DNA from: Cytidiella melzeri
Lineage: Eukaryota > Basidiomycota > Agaricomycetes > Polyporales > Irpicaceae
DNA length: 40,704 nt
Assembly (NCBI GenBank): GCA_022592445.1
Contig: JABYQR010000386.1
Coordinates: 1 to 40,704, forward strand
Reading direction: 5' to 3'
A program made the translations under genes and the position numbers. This document shows, piece after piece, positions 1-10,790 of the stretch; the stretch's first letter is position 1; each line of letters opens with the position of its first letter. Under the pieces are notes generated by a model. The model made no database searches, was not told the DNA's origin, and was given only the letters and a program-made list of their open reading frames with translations.

Positions 1-539
1 GCACACAGCATCCTAGGGAATGGCCGGCGATCTTTGTTACGAGGCCTGTACTGCTTGCATCAAGGTGAGTGGACCATTCACCATTGTATATCTCAACAAG
101 TGCTGAGCAATTGTATGCAGCGCAAAGAAGGCGTGTGCACAATCAGTGTGTGGCGTTGCATCACATTACCAGGGACAAGACACCGCTGTTGTGGAGACAT
201 ATCTAACACATTTGTGAGGTACATGATCATTCAGATATACAGTAACTATATTAAGCACACGTCTAGATACATAGCGTCGGACAGCCATTCAACCAACATG
301 TCGACACATTTGCACGTATTTGGATCACTGGGTACAAACATATACACCAGTCCAAAACGCGACTATCTTCCCGAGCCTCCTATTGTCACCGACTCAATTA
401 GCAGCATATTCGATGGACTACAACTAGATTTGCATATGATTCGTATTTCTACTTCGCATTTGTCCCACTCCAACCGCATTACAATGGCCCTGTGCTCGGC
501 TGTCTATCACCCTTGCTGTAGAAGTAGAGCAAGTCGCAG

Positions 540-3310
540 GGCGGGCGCCAAGCCTGTCCTATCAACTCAAGCCTGCTAGGCAACGGCAGTGGCAGGCTCT
601 CGAGCAACTTATGCTGCGCCTGCAGCGTTGCCTTCTTCGCCGTATTTCAAGCACGTACCTTGAGACAGCGACTACCCCCGATCCTTCGTCATTCGGGTAT
701 GCTGCTGCTTGGCCAACCGCAGCAAGAGCCATACTAGCCACACGTCTCGCTCGAGCAGCGTTTACTCTACATTTTCGTTCCTGTCGTACCTCCTTATGAA
801 AGAAGAGGTGGCCGGTACACATGTGTGGGAAGACATATCTCAGGATGAACACGCTATACCTCTGACAATGTGTAACGTGCTCAGAACCTCCTGGATCTGT
901 GACTGGTCTATTCTGCGAATTGGAGCCTTTGTTGACATTACGAGGACATTTGACCCTAACGCGCAATGCCAATGGCATCGTGACATCCCCCACATTGTAT
1001 CCCTTGGGAACTCCATCCCCCTTTGGTTTGCGTACCCCAGTAACCCGATCAGCACAGAATTATCACCTGCCACACGCGCTTTGTACCAACAACTCCGACC
1101 TGAAAATGGATGGGCTTGGATTGTTCAGGACGCCGCGATGGTTTTGTACACCTCCGACAGCGAATTTCATGGCTCATCACTTCGCACTAATGATTATTAT
1201 GGTCACCTCGTTGTTAATACAACCACCCGTACTACGGACAGCCGGGTCACAGTACGTCGCAGAACAGGGGACGCAGTGTTGTACTCGCACGCACCTGCTG
1301 ATGGAAGTACAAGCCTTACACGTCTACAAGAATACACCCCTCCCACTCGACCTTACAATCTTACGCCTTCCTTTACAGAGGTTGCCAGTTACCAGGGGAA
1401 TTGTACAAAGAGTTTGTGTCTCGAGAAGAAGACATACAGACGAAATGGGCACTTGCAGAGAGTGAAGAAGACCGACGCAAAAGGCTCGCAAGGATTGCTT
1501 CACAACAGTCCCAGCCGTTACCAGGGCGAAACGGCCCATCAGTTTACATCTGGACTCACGAGCAAGACGCCGAAATCCGCAGGAAGGTACTGTTCAGAGA
1601 CGTGCGATATGTGTGGCGCCACACTACCGCTGAGCAGCGTATTTACAACTCGTTTCGGCATGAGTACGACATAAATTACCTGTCTGCATACATCCTCGAC
1701 GATGGGAATGCCGCGCAAGACACCGCGGAAACAGGACTTCACGACACAGGAGCGTATCTCATGCCAAACCATCCTTACATCTCTTCACCACTGCCGTCAC
1801 CCTCTCGAGCACCTGTCTCGTTATCTTCATCTCAGGTGGATCCTTCGCAACTTGATGTCACCGTACAGTCGGCTCAGAGCACCACACATCTCCCAACGGT
1901 GTCCACGCAAGAGAAACTTGGAAGAACTAGAGTTCCTGCGTCTTCAATCTCACAGCAACACTTATCCAAAGGTTCCCTTCACAACTCCTGACAACATGCA
2001 CACATCCGAAGGTTCACTACCTTCCATGTCGCTAGAGGAGTCAACGGCACTGCTGCTAGATGACGACAATGGTGGGGATGTATTGCATACCGACGCTTTG
2101 TCAGCAGTCATACTCCTTCCATAACCGAAGTCCTCACTTTACGATATGGATTTACTTGTCCTGATGGAGAATGGACGCCACGTAAAACTGAAGCTCAGAG
2201 CTGGTTGCCGGAAAGAGATCGTGCCAAGCTCTATCGGTCAATGGGGTCATGGACAAAATCAGACAGCATTGATAACAGTATTTGCCGTCAGCTGCGGATT
2301 TTGTTGCATACGTCAAGGCGCGCGAGTTACCGCCGGCTGAGATATGTGACATGACCCAGAAGCGGAGGAACGTGGACTGGAGGCAGACACTAGCAGATCC
2401 TTCATTGCAGTGTCAAAATTCGATGACGGAGAAAGTAAATCTGCATGGTATAGGGTGGAATCAATTGACTCAAAGCCAGCATGTTGTACAGCTGGCTGGA
2501 GTCTGCTGATCCAACACGCAGTTTCAGTCCTACATGCACGAAGGGCTCGCTTTGGGTCAGACTTGTCAATGCTGCTGGTTGCTTTCGTTGCACGTGGAAT
2601 TCCGGTCAGAATCATTTCCCCATACCATTCGACACAGTTCTTCCACAAAATACGATACCTACCAACATGATACTCGACAACGCTCCCATAGGACTTGGTG
2701 TCAAACCACACAACACTAATCTCACAATGGAAGACTATAAGGCGTACATTCGAGTCCGAGACAACCTGCTGGAAGGTGTTGCTGGACAAACAGCACTTAC
2801 TCAGGGTGGCATTGCATGGCGTCTTGCTTGGGGAGTATGTAGCATAAACAACGTCCTGGAAGGTCCACCTGTCAACGAACGTTCGGGTCATGTTCACCTC
2901 AAACGGATAGTGGCAAACCGGGATTCATACGCTGAAACCACACTGACATTGCAGGAGCAGTATGTCATTTCAGGTGTATACCGTGTACAAACCCGTATGT
3001 GGCATGTCAATTTATGAGGTCATACATAGACTGACTTGAACACCAAGCACAAGCAGCAGACCATGGATCAATTGTGTCATGGTGGCCAATACACAATATG
3101 TGGCTTGACTCAGGGCTCAATGTAGGATTTTGGTCTCAGGAGGCAGAGGACTGGTTTCAGAAACGATTAAAGGACATTGTTGAAGGAACGGCAACCCCGG
3201 TGTCCAACCGTGAATGGAAATCACGGCTGCGACAAACTAAATCAGCTGCAAACACTTTCCTCACTAATATCGAGACCTTCTCAGCAGATGCTGTATTTAG
3301 AGATAATTGA
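540..3310 (+). pseudogene. Decayed Agaricomycete multicopy hypothetical protein gene
   Basis: Homologous-looking protein is spread over all three plus frames. Near 545-800 I read LSYQLKPARQRQWQALEQLM and then TPDPSSFGY, with a frame change near 780 into FLSYLLMKEEVAGTHVWED. At 1401-1700 the stretch VLFRDVRYVWRHTTAEQRIY-NSF resembles a segment I recall from long hypothetical proteins that recur in many copies in mushroom genomes. At 2146-2330 comes YGFTCPDGEWTPRKTEAQSW, at 2740-2860 GGIAWRLAWGVCSIN, and at 3074-3300 WWPIHNMWLDSGLNVGFWSQ followed by EDWFQKRLKDI. The function of the family is unknown to me. Frameshifts and stops occur between all segments, so this is a pseudogene, though some breaks could be short introns. 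The N-terminal part may extend left of 540; 1-540 is not readable in one frame. The family assignment is from memory of motif style, not a search. Confidence 0.6.
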
Positions 3311-4195
3311 CAGAATACATACATACCGTTGTTCATATCTGTACACAGCAGGTACAAACTAGCATCCAAATACTATGCTTTAGACCAAAATAAAGTAGAA
3401 TTTACCACAACTGCACATACATTGCTGGCTATAGCATGTGTTTAACTTCAAATGCAAGACTTTCTAGGTCAGCCATCTAGATGCGTCAAAAATACAGCCA
3501 CTGAGTAATTAACCACTGAGTCATGCATGCAACACCAGAAGATAGCCTGCAAGCCGCCAAGTGTACTTGAAATTGCAGAGTGGTTGACAAATGCACATTT
3601 CACAGGGTTTGAACATTTGGAAGGTCTGAATTCTCTAAATCAGGTTTATCTGTGGGGTAGAGCGTTACCTACTGACTATTATAAGGTTTGCTATAGAGAG
3701 AGGGGAATCGGCCCGATGCGGCGGCAGCCGCTTGAAAACTATGTGATAGGTACAAACCGGATAGCCAAAAATCATGTGTTAACCTGCAAGAAAAAGATCA
3801 GCGGGGTTCCAAACGGAGTCTGAGCAACTTTTATCAGTACATTGACTGTATATCCCCAACGTTGGGTTCAACCAAGAAGATTTTTATGTCTGTGTGTTGC
3901 TGAAGGGCAGGACTATCTGATGATGTAAAATTTGTGTCTATTCATGTACATGTGTTCAATACAAAAAACAAAAACAGATTTTTGATGGGAGATTCAGCTC
4001 ATCACACGCATTTGTAGAGTGAATAACAAAGCAAATGAAACACCATCAAATCATTACACCACACTGTTACAAAATTTATTACCGCATGTATTACCCCATC
4101 AAATTCCCACAGTTTGGGGGACAAAAAGGTCACATCTGAAAAAGCATCAATGCGCTGGCGCGAACTGGAACGATTCTTCTTCATTCTTCAGGAAT
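3311..4195. other. Gene-poor AT-rich spacer
   Basis: No supported gene. A 98-codon open frame at 3527-3823 (+) has a plausible amino-acid composition (for example LEIAEWLTNAHFTGFEHLEG) but I recognise no motif and see no start or splice context. It may be a scrap of a neighbouring gene. The rest is A+T-rich with many stops in all frames. Confidence 0.4.
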
Positions 4196-4723
4196 CGTAA
4201 CTTTTGTCATTGGTTACAACTTCTGTTACTAGTGTTCCCCGTGTCACCCACTTTCATAAGTAGTTTTGTTACTGGTACCAATTTCTCTTAGTGAATTGCT
4301 CAGCATAGTTACTTTATTACGTAATTTTGTGATTGGTAACAACTTTTGTTGCTAATGTGTCTGGTTTACCTACTTTCATAAGTAATTATCTTACTCATGA
4401 CAAATATTGTTACCAGTGTGTTTGAAACGCTCACCTTGATAAGTAACTTTGTTACTGGTAACAACTTTTATTACCAATGCACTTGGATCACTTGCTTTCA
4501 AAAGTAATTTTTTATTGGTAAAACTTTTGTCATTGATGTGCCTGTATTATCCACCTTGATAAGTAACTGTTTTACTAATGTGCTGGCATTAGCCACTTTG
4601 ATAAGGAACTGTGTTATTAGTGATAACTGTTATTAGTAACTTGCCCAGAATACTTACTTTGATATGTAATTTTGTTACTGATAATAACTATGTTACTAAT
4701 GTGTTTGGATTACCCAGTTTCAT
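4196..4723. repeat. Diverged minisatellite, about nine units of 60 bp with internal palindromes
   Basis: Unit starts by eye are about 4196, 4258, 4320, 4380, 4441, 4502, 4561, 4603 and 4664. Each begins with a form of AAGTAACTTTGTTACTGGTA, continues ACAACTTTTGTTACCAATGTG, and ends near ACCCACTTTGAT. Most units are 59-62 bp; the seventh is shortened to 42 bp. GTTACTGGTAAC and related words are near-palindromic, so each unit can form a small hairpin. Units differ at many positions, so the array is old. Confidence 0.8.
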
Positions 4724-4726
4724 CAG

Positions 4727-4923
4727 TGTCGCAGAGTGACTGCTGCTATGCTGATAACTCTAACAAGGAGTAAAGTGGGTGTGGAAGTGGGGAGATCTCC
4801 AACAACAACAACAAGGTCAAAGTCGATGATGGGCACTGAGGCCAAATACTGGCAGTGCAATTGACGAAGTTAATATCAGACTTATCCTAGGTTACATTGA
4901 GTAACTCACCTGGCAGTGCAAAT
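4727..4923. mobile_element. Truncated family-B LTR fragment
   Basis: Begins TGTCGCAGAGTGACTGCTGC and matches the first roughly 200 bp of the two full family-B LTRs at 16164-16911 and 25488-26275 (for example AACAAGGTCAAAGTCGATGA and GTAACTCACCTGGCAGTGCA). Homology stops at GCAAAT and the next base is inside G1 reverse transcriptase. It is therefore a breakpoint, not a solo LTR. Confidence 0.85.
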
Positions 4924-5746
4924 TTCGCACCCGCTATGGTTCGTTTGAGTGGCTTGTAATGCCATTTGGACTTTCCAATGCACCCGCGGCTTTCCAACGT
5001 TTCATGAACAACATCTTCCAGGACCTCCTCAATGTCAATGTCATTGTCTACTTAGATGATATCCTTATCTTCTCCAATGATATACAGTCCCACAAGAAGC
5101 ACATCAAGGAAGTCCTATGCTGCCTCCACAAACATGGGCTTTACGCTCTGCTGATAAATGCAAATTTCACAAAGACACGGTAGAATATTTGGACTTTATC
5201 CTTTCCCCCGAGGGCCTCCGTGTGTCCTCAGATAAGGTCCAAACCATCCTAGACTGGCCAACTCCGCGCAAGGTCAAGGACATCCAGTCTTTCCTTGGGT
5301 GCGCCAATTTCTATCGTCGTTTTATTCCACACTACTCAGACATCACTGTTCCTCTTACCAGACTTACGCGCAAGTCCGCGACTTGGGCATGGACTGAACA
5401 GTGCCAGACTGCATTCAATACTCTCAAAAAAGCCTTCACCACTGCTCCGGTTCTGGTCCAATGGAATCCCGATGCTACAATCATTGTGGAAACCGACACC
5501 TTGGACTACGCTCTCGGCGCCATACTCTCTATCATCTCCGACGGGGAGATTCATCTGGTCGCGTTTCATTCTTGCACCTTCTCCGCACCTGAACTCAACT
5601 ACACTGTGCAAAACAAGGAACTACTAGCGATTCATGGAGCCTTCCGGACTTGGTGTCATTACCTGGAGGGTATTCCATCTCCGATAGACGTGATCACCAA
5701 CCACAAGAACCTGGAGTATTTTTCAACTACAAAACTCCTGACCTGA
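4924..5746 (+). pseudogene. G1 pol: reverse transcriptase (partial) and RNase H
   Basis: The RT starts inside the palm at [20 protein letters not shown] and keeps the [11 protein letters not shown] active-site motif near 5050. The frame changes near 5150-5170, then continues through the thumb (LGCANFYRRFIPHYS) and RNase H. In RNase H the first Asp (ETDTLDYALGAILS) and the Glu (NKELLAIHGAF) are present. The usual TDHKNLEY motif reads TNHKNLEY, so the catalytic Asp is Asn (5699-5701). Two adjacent TGA codons at 5744-5749 sit where relatives have Arg-Arg. These changes fit CpG transitions. The copy is non-functional. Confidence 0.9.
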
Positions 5747-7443
5747 TGACAGGCTTGTTGGTCTGAATTCTTATCCAGCCCTAATCTTGTAATCCGCTTC
5801 AGACCTGGGAAACTCGGAACCAAGCCGGATGCATTAACTAGACAATGGGACGTCTATCCTAAAGAGGGAGGTAGTGGCTATGCCAGTGTAAACCCGCATA
5901 ACTTCAAACCTATCTTCTCCTCCAAACACCTCATCGCCTTGATCCGCGCATCCACAGTCATGTAACCGACACTTGGCAGCGTTAATATCTTTGACTCCAA
6001 AGAACTCTACAAGGATATCCTCCAATCCCTACCCTCAGACACGTATGCTCAACAACTCTGTTCAAAACCTCTTCCTCCGAGGTGGGTTGACAATTCACAA
6101 GGATTGTTACTCCATGACGGCAAGATATATGTCCCAGACGTCTCTGGCCTCTGCCTCCGCGTCCTCCGCTACAGACATGACCACCTCTTATCGGGTCACT
6201 ACGGGGTTAGTAAGACACTAGCCCTGGTCTGAAGAGAGTTCTCATGGCCAAAACTCTGAACCTTTGTACAAGATTACTGCAAGTCTTGCACGACTTGTAA
6301 ACAATTGAAGGCTCCGAGACATAAGCCTTATGGTACGGTCCAACAACTCCCAGTCCCGACGCGCCCTTGGGATTCCATTTCTATGGATTTCATTGAGCAA
6401 CTCCCAGACTCCGCAGGCTTTACAGCCATACTCGTCATCATGGACCGCCTCAGCAAACAAGCCATATTCATCCCCACATACGACACAATAGACTCTTTGG
6501 ATTTGGCCAAACTATTCGTACTTCATGTCTTTTCCAAGCATGGAGTTCCTTCTCACTGCACCTCCAACTGGGGCACGGAGTTTGTGTTGCAGTTCTTCAG
6601 AGCCTTAGAACAGGCTTTGGACATGAACCTCCACTTCACCTCTGGTTACCACCCCAAAGCAGATGGTCAGACAGAAAGGACCAACCAAACCCTTGAGCAG
6701 TACCTCCGCGCGTACTGCAACTACCAGCAAAACAACTGGTCGGACTTGGTACCTCTTGCGGAGTTTGCCTTCAACAACGTCCCTAGCGCAACTACTGGTG
6801 TTTCCCCCTTCTTCGCAAACAAAGGCTACTATCCTAACATCACTATACACCTTGAACGTAGTCTTGCCTCTGCACGCGCTCATAAACTCACTGTTAACCC
6901 CGAGGACTTACATGAATACTTGAAAGAAAGCATGTGCGAAGCCCAACTCCAATACCAAGGTCCCGCCAACGCTGCACAAAAAGCACCACCGCAATGGGAC
7001 ATCAGAGATTGCGTCTTTGTCAAAGCAAAGTACTTCAACACCACACGACCGTCTAAGAAACTTGCCAAGAAGTATCTCGGACCTTTCGAGATTATTGGAC
7101 GCGTTGGTCCGCAATCCTTCACACTCAATCTCCCTGACGCAATGCGAGCAGTACATCCAGTCTACCACGTCTCTATGTTGGGATCACACACACCCAGCAA
7201 AATCTCTGACCGAGTCCCATTGCCACCTCCCCCGGTTGAAATTGATGGAGAAATCAAATACAAGATTGCGGAGGTACTCGACTCTAAACTTGATTGCCGA
7301 CGCTGCACATGTCCGTTCTTTACCTAGTCCGATGGCTAGGATACGAGAGAACGAACAAAGAAACTTCATGGGTTCTAGCTACAGAGATGGATGGCGCTCC
7401 AGAAGCCATTGCCAATTTCCATAACCGTTATCCAAAGAAATCT
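5747..7443 (+). pseudogene. G1 pol: integrase and chromodomain
   Basis: After the RNase H tail ([19 protein letters not shown]) and linker, the H2C2 zinc-binding region is readable (HDHLLSGHYGVSKTLALV, then CKSCTTCKQLK) but has stops, one at an Arg position before EFSWP. The integrase core is open from 6305 to 7327. The first Asp is in SISMDFIEQLP, and the Glu is in DGQTERTNQTLEQYLR. The motif that should read SDRG is SNWG at 6563-6571, so the second catalytic Asp is lost. The C-terminal barrel ends HPVYHVSMLGSHTP. The chromodomain starts KYKIAEVLDSKLD and, after a frameshift near 7315, resumes in frame at 7324 as LVRWLGYERTNKETSWVLAT, finishing near NRYPKKSGPL. Confidence 0.9.
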
Positions 7444-7608
7444 GGTCCTTTACCTTTGTAATTATCTGTTTGTTTCATTATCCTTATACCATCTCCGCAT
7501 TTCCGAACTCCTCACATCCGCGCACATTCATGCTTCCTATCAAAAGTGCAAGGACGACAGTGGAGATTTCATTCATATTTTACAAAAAACAAGAAAAGAA
7601 AAGCTACT
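7444..7608. other. G1 spacer between pol and antisense gene
   Basis: About 165 bp of noncoding DNA between the end of the plus-strand chromodomain and the end of the minus-strand gene. It would hold the antisense gene's 3' end. No other signal seen. Confidence 0.4.
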
Positions 7609-7894
7609 CTAAGTTTCCTTATCTTTCCCTTTTCCCTTTTGCGGCGCACCTTTTGCCTGCGCCGCCTCCTTGGTCTTTTCTGCCTCCTGCTGCAATCTCC
7701 ACCTTTGCCTCCTGAAGTGTTTTTGGAACACCCTCCGCACAAACCTTCCCCATCTCTTTGACCGAGATGTTGCCAATCTTGCAAGACCGTTTACCGGTCC
7801 TGCAAACATAACACGCCTTGCCCTTTGTCTTCGCATCCAACTCCCAGAAGTACTTGGACTTGGACTTGATGCACATATTGCATCCCACGTCCAA
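7609..7894 (-). pseudogene. Antisense cargo gene of G1, 3' part (Cys-cluster end)
   Basis: This is the C-terminal part of a minus-strand gene whose 5' part lies at 18462-19127; G2 is inserted between them. Reading starts DVGCNMCIKSKSKYFWELDA and runs to CYVCRTGKRSCKIG. The spacing is C-x2-C-x19-C-x2-C-x6-C, which looks like a zinc-binding cluster of fungal type; no function is claimed. The frame stops at 7619-7621, but the overlapping frame carries a Lys/Gly-rich tail (KGAPQKGKGKDKET, stop near 7609) that looks more natural, so a one-base frameshift is likely near 7700. The 5-bp target site is at 7890-7894 (TCCAA on the plus strand; TCCGA at 18462-18466). Confidence 0.7.
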
Positions 7895-8760
7895 TGTCAG
7901 GAACACAACCAAACTCTATGAAGAGTGAGGAAGTGACGACGGGGGTGGAGAAACAACGAGCTAACTCGCGTGGACAATGACGACAGGGAATTATGTGATG
8001 AGGAAGGGTGAAGACACAATGACGAGGGAATAGTTAACAATGAGCTAAAGACCAGGTTATAATAGTACAGTGAGGGACTAGGTACAAGGTGGACATCACC
8101 TAAAGACCAGAAGGTAGAATCTGAGGTCTTTAGGGAGCTACAAGGTGGGTTTATATACATCTCAGACAAGAACTCCTGGTACCGGGTCTGTACTCCTAAC
8201 ACTGCCATGGGAACGTATGGTGTGCTATGGTGCAATGTTCTACAATGTTCCACAATGTTCCAGCACCTTCTATGATCATGTGACCAGTCTGTCACATGCA
8301 CTTGATCACATGCAGTTAGTGCTTAGCAAATACCATTAAATATTCTAACTGGCCTGTATTTAATGATTACCATTGAATACCAATATCACGTGATGTGTAT
8401 TGAATAATAATGTATTTAATAGTATTGGTATTGGTTAGTATTGGTATTTATTGGTATGTAATGGTATTTAATGATATAGTCAGTGTTTGGGTGATTCAAG
8501 TTCAAGTCCTTGCTCAACTGAGTCTCTGATTGTCTTGCATTTATAGCTAACACATTGTACAATGAACTCATGAAGACAGTAAGATGGTATGCATGACTAT
8601 TAGTATGCATTATAAGTAGCACCACTGTATATGTTACCACTACTTCCGAGTCACTGGAGTTTGGTATGCTCTGCTGTCTTGCAACTGGACAGTGCTACTA
8701 CATAGACTTTGAACATATTGGTACATGTATGCTAATACACACAGGTGGCCACAGCTGCAG

Positions 8761-9237
8761 TCAATGACATTTACTTGCTCCAGATAGACACACCATTGAG
8801 ATACTCAATACCCTCACCAAGCCCAATCTGTAACCACTCCTTTGAGATAACAGTCTTTGATGCCTTCCTGGCCCCAAGAGATGAGCAAGAGTCTCTCTAG
8901 TGTGCTTGCATGATGAGAATAGCCTCTCAACTGAGACACTGACACCAGGAATTGCAAGAATGTCTCGTGCAATGTGAGAGAGGGTGGGAAAGACCTTTGC
9001 ATGACTCTACATAGGCAAGTTGGTTAGCAAGGACCACAATGTTGTGTTAAATGTGGTACATACCTTCCACCAATTGAGTACATCCTCATCATCCTGAGGA
9101 GAATGTGCACCACTGAGGCAAAGCTCTATCTCAGTCTTCCAATGAGCAGCTGATGTGACTGATGCAAAGGCTATTGCAGATGCAAAAATTGACTTGTTGG
9201 CTGGCTGTGCAGATGTGGGTGTATTGGCAGACTGCAA
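8761..9237 (-). pseudogene. hAT transposase C-terminal remnant (copy A)
   Basis: The minus frame near 8976 reads HIARDILAIPGVSVSVERLF followed by SSCKHTRETL, which is the hAT family C-terminal dimerisation region. Upstream, HWKTEIELCLSGAHSPQDDE and VLNWWK (ending near 9070) also fit hAT transposases just before that domain. The segments are in different frames or split by an intron-like GTATGT junction near 9065. Most of the usual 600-900 residue transposase is missing, including the RNase-H-like catalytic core. Confidence 0.8.
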
Positions 9238-9497
9238 GGTTGTGGCAAGAGTAGAAGAATTTAAGAATTACTTTTAAGCCTGAAGTGTTCCAGATTTCCT
9301 TTTGCCTAGGACTGGAACTTTTGTGTTTGAAGAGGACTGGGTACCAGCCACAGGCTTCTGATTTACTGGAATTGCTCACACCAGCTTCTGGAGAAACAAA
9401 CCATCGTGGACAGATTGATCTCCCTGGTAGTTACGAAAACTTAATCAATGAAACAATGTCAGTACAGTACTGACCAGAATAGAATACCAAGCAAGAC

Positions 9498-9896
9498 TTA
9501 CACACGTATTATCAGCTCATTTACCTGGTACACCTTGTTAGCTGTCAGATAGTGACCATCATACTTTGCTAGACCAGGTTGTTGTGCAATCCACTCAAAA
9601 AAATGCTGTAATAGGCCTATGCCATCAGGACCACTTGTGATAAGTGCCAGCTGCTGCTCCTCAGTACCCTGGAATACGCGTGTCCAGGCCCGGTCAACTG
9701 AGTACCATGGCTCTTCATCAGGGTCAATGTCCACATCAGTGAAGTACTTTCTCAATGGGCCATCAGGAAACCCCGCAGGCAAAGTAGATGGAAGATTGCT
9801 GATAAGGAGGCATAGTGTTTTTAGTTGGCTTTGGAGTAGATGCTGCTGAGCTTTGATAGTAGGTACATCAGCCTTCTCTGGAAATCTTGAACTCAT
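9498..9896 (-). CDS. 132-codon ORF of unknown function inside hAT copy A
   Basis: Starts MSSRFPEKADVPTIKAQQHL, with an acidic middle (DVDIDPDEEPWYS) and an end near GHYLTANKVYQVNELIIRV. It has no hAT catalytic motif I recognise. A possible 5' splice site (GTAAAT) follows the VYQ codons, so the last codons may be intronic. It is identical in copy B (33455-33853). It could be an N-terminal exon of the transposase gene or captured host sequence; I cannot decide. Confidence 0.45.
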   Translation of the reverse strand: MSSRFPEKADVPTIKAQQHLLQSQLKTLCLLISNLPSTLPAGFPDGPLRKYFTDVDIDPDEEPWYSVDRAWTRVFQGTEEQQLALITSGPDGIGLLQHFFEWIAQQPGLAKYDGHYLTANKVYQVNELIIRV

Positions 9897-10118
9897 TGGA
9901 TGGCAGATGTAGAAGGAGATGAAGACTTTTCACAATGAGGAGGCTTGTATGTAGACTATGTGAGGGATCTAGGAGATGCTTGGTGTCAAACCTCAGAGTA
10001 GACCATAAGCTTTATATGTATTCACTGACCAACAATAGCTAGAACTTTATGAAGATTGTATCAGTACATAAGCAGTGCAAAAAAAAGGGTAGTGCAAATG
10101 ATCAAGGTAGCTACGCAA

Positions 10119-10345
10119 TGTTGTTATTTTAGGTTTTCCTGCCTCTTTTGTTTGTTTCCGCTTGTTCCCGCCGCCCGCCTTTCATCATTCCGCGCGGATA
10201 ACTAGTTTTGACATTTCATTTTTATCCTACCCGTTTCTCTAAAATACTATAAAACCCTTGTATTTGCGTAGCTATTTATTAACATTGTGTTCCTTTGTTT
10301 CGAGCCCCCCTCCCGTGCGCGCATCAAAACCCTGCAAAAACAGCA
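10119..10345. mobile_element. Small solo LTR (227 bp) nested in hAT copy A
   Basis: Starts TGTTGTTATTTTAGG and ends CCTGCAAAAACAGCA, giving TG...CA ends and short inverted termini TGTTG/TGCTG. The flanking 5-bp duplication CGCAA is at 10114-10118 and 10346-10350. It interrupts the local hAT repeat unit GATAGCTACGCAACATGAAA. A TATAAAA word lies near 10249 on the plus strand. The same insertion is present in hAT copy B. Confidence 0.85.
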
Positions 10346-10790
10346 CGCAACATGAAAACTTGTACATAGATGCATGAGCAGTGCAAAACATAGGGAACAG
10401 TCTGTCTAAGTGGGGAGACAAAGATCACACAAACATAGCTGGAACACATAGTTGCAACACTATGAAAAATGTATGAATCCATGAGCAGTGCAAAACAGGG
10501 GCAGTACAAATGATTAAGATAGCTACGCAACATGAAAACTTGTACATAGATGTATGAGCAGTGAAAAACATAGGGAACAGTCTGTATAAGTGGAGAGACA
10601 AAGATTAAAAAAACATAGCTGGAACATCAACAAATGTGTATGAGTACATGAGCAGTGCAAAACAAAGGCAGTGCAAATGATTAAGGTAGCTATGCAGCAT
10701 TGACAAACCGTGTATGGGTGCATGAACAGTGCAAATTGTAGGAAAGAGGCTGTACATACATGCATGTGCTCAAAACTTGTAACATGCATA
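10346..10790. repeat. hAT subterminal direct repeats (copy A)
   Basis: Roughly 180-bp units start CGCAACATGAAAACTTGTAC (near 10346 and 10527) and include GAGCAGTGCAAAACATAGGG, CAGTCTGTCTAAGTGG and CATAGCTGGAACA. A shorter, more diverged unit follows to about 10790. Shorter words (GCAGTGCAAA, GGTAGCTACGCAA) recur back to 10068. Such repeats in hAT elements are often transposase-binding regions; that role is inferred. Confidence 0.75.

Noticed and set aside
34..579. 181-codon plus-strand frame at the left edge
   Set aside because: No recognisable motif; the family-like reading near 545-600 is in a different frame.
7619..7912. Start codon at 7912 for the Cys-cluster frame
   Set aside because: The first six codons lie inside the G2 LTR; the true upstream coding sequence is at 18462-19127.
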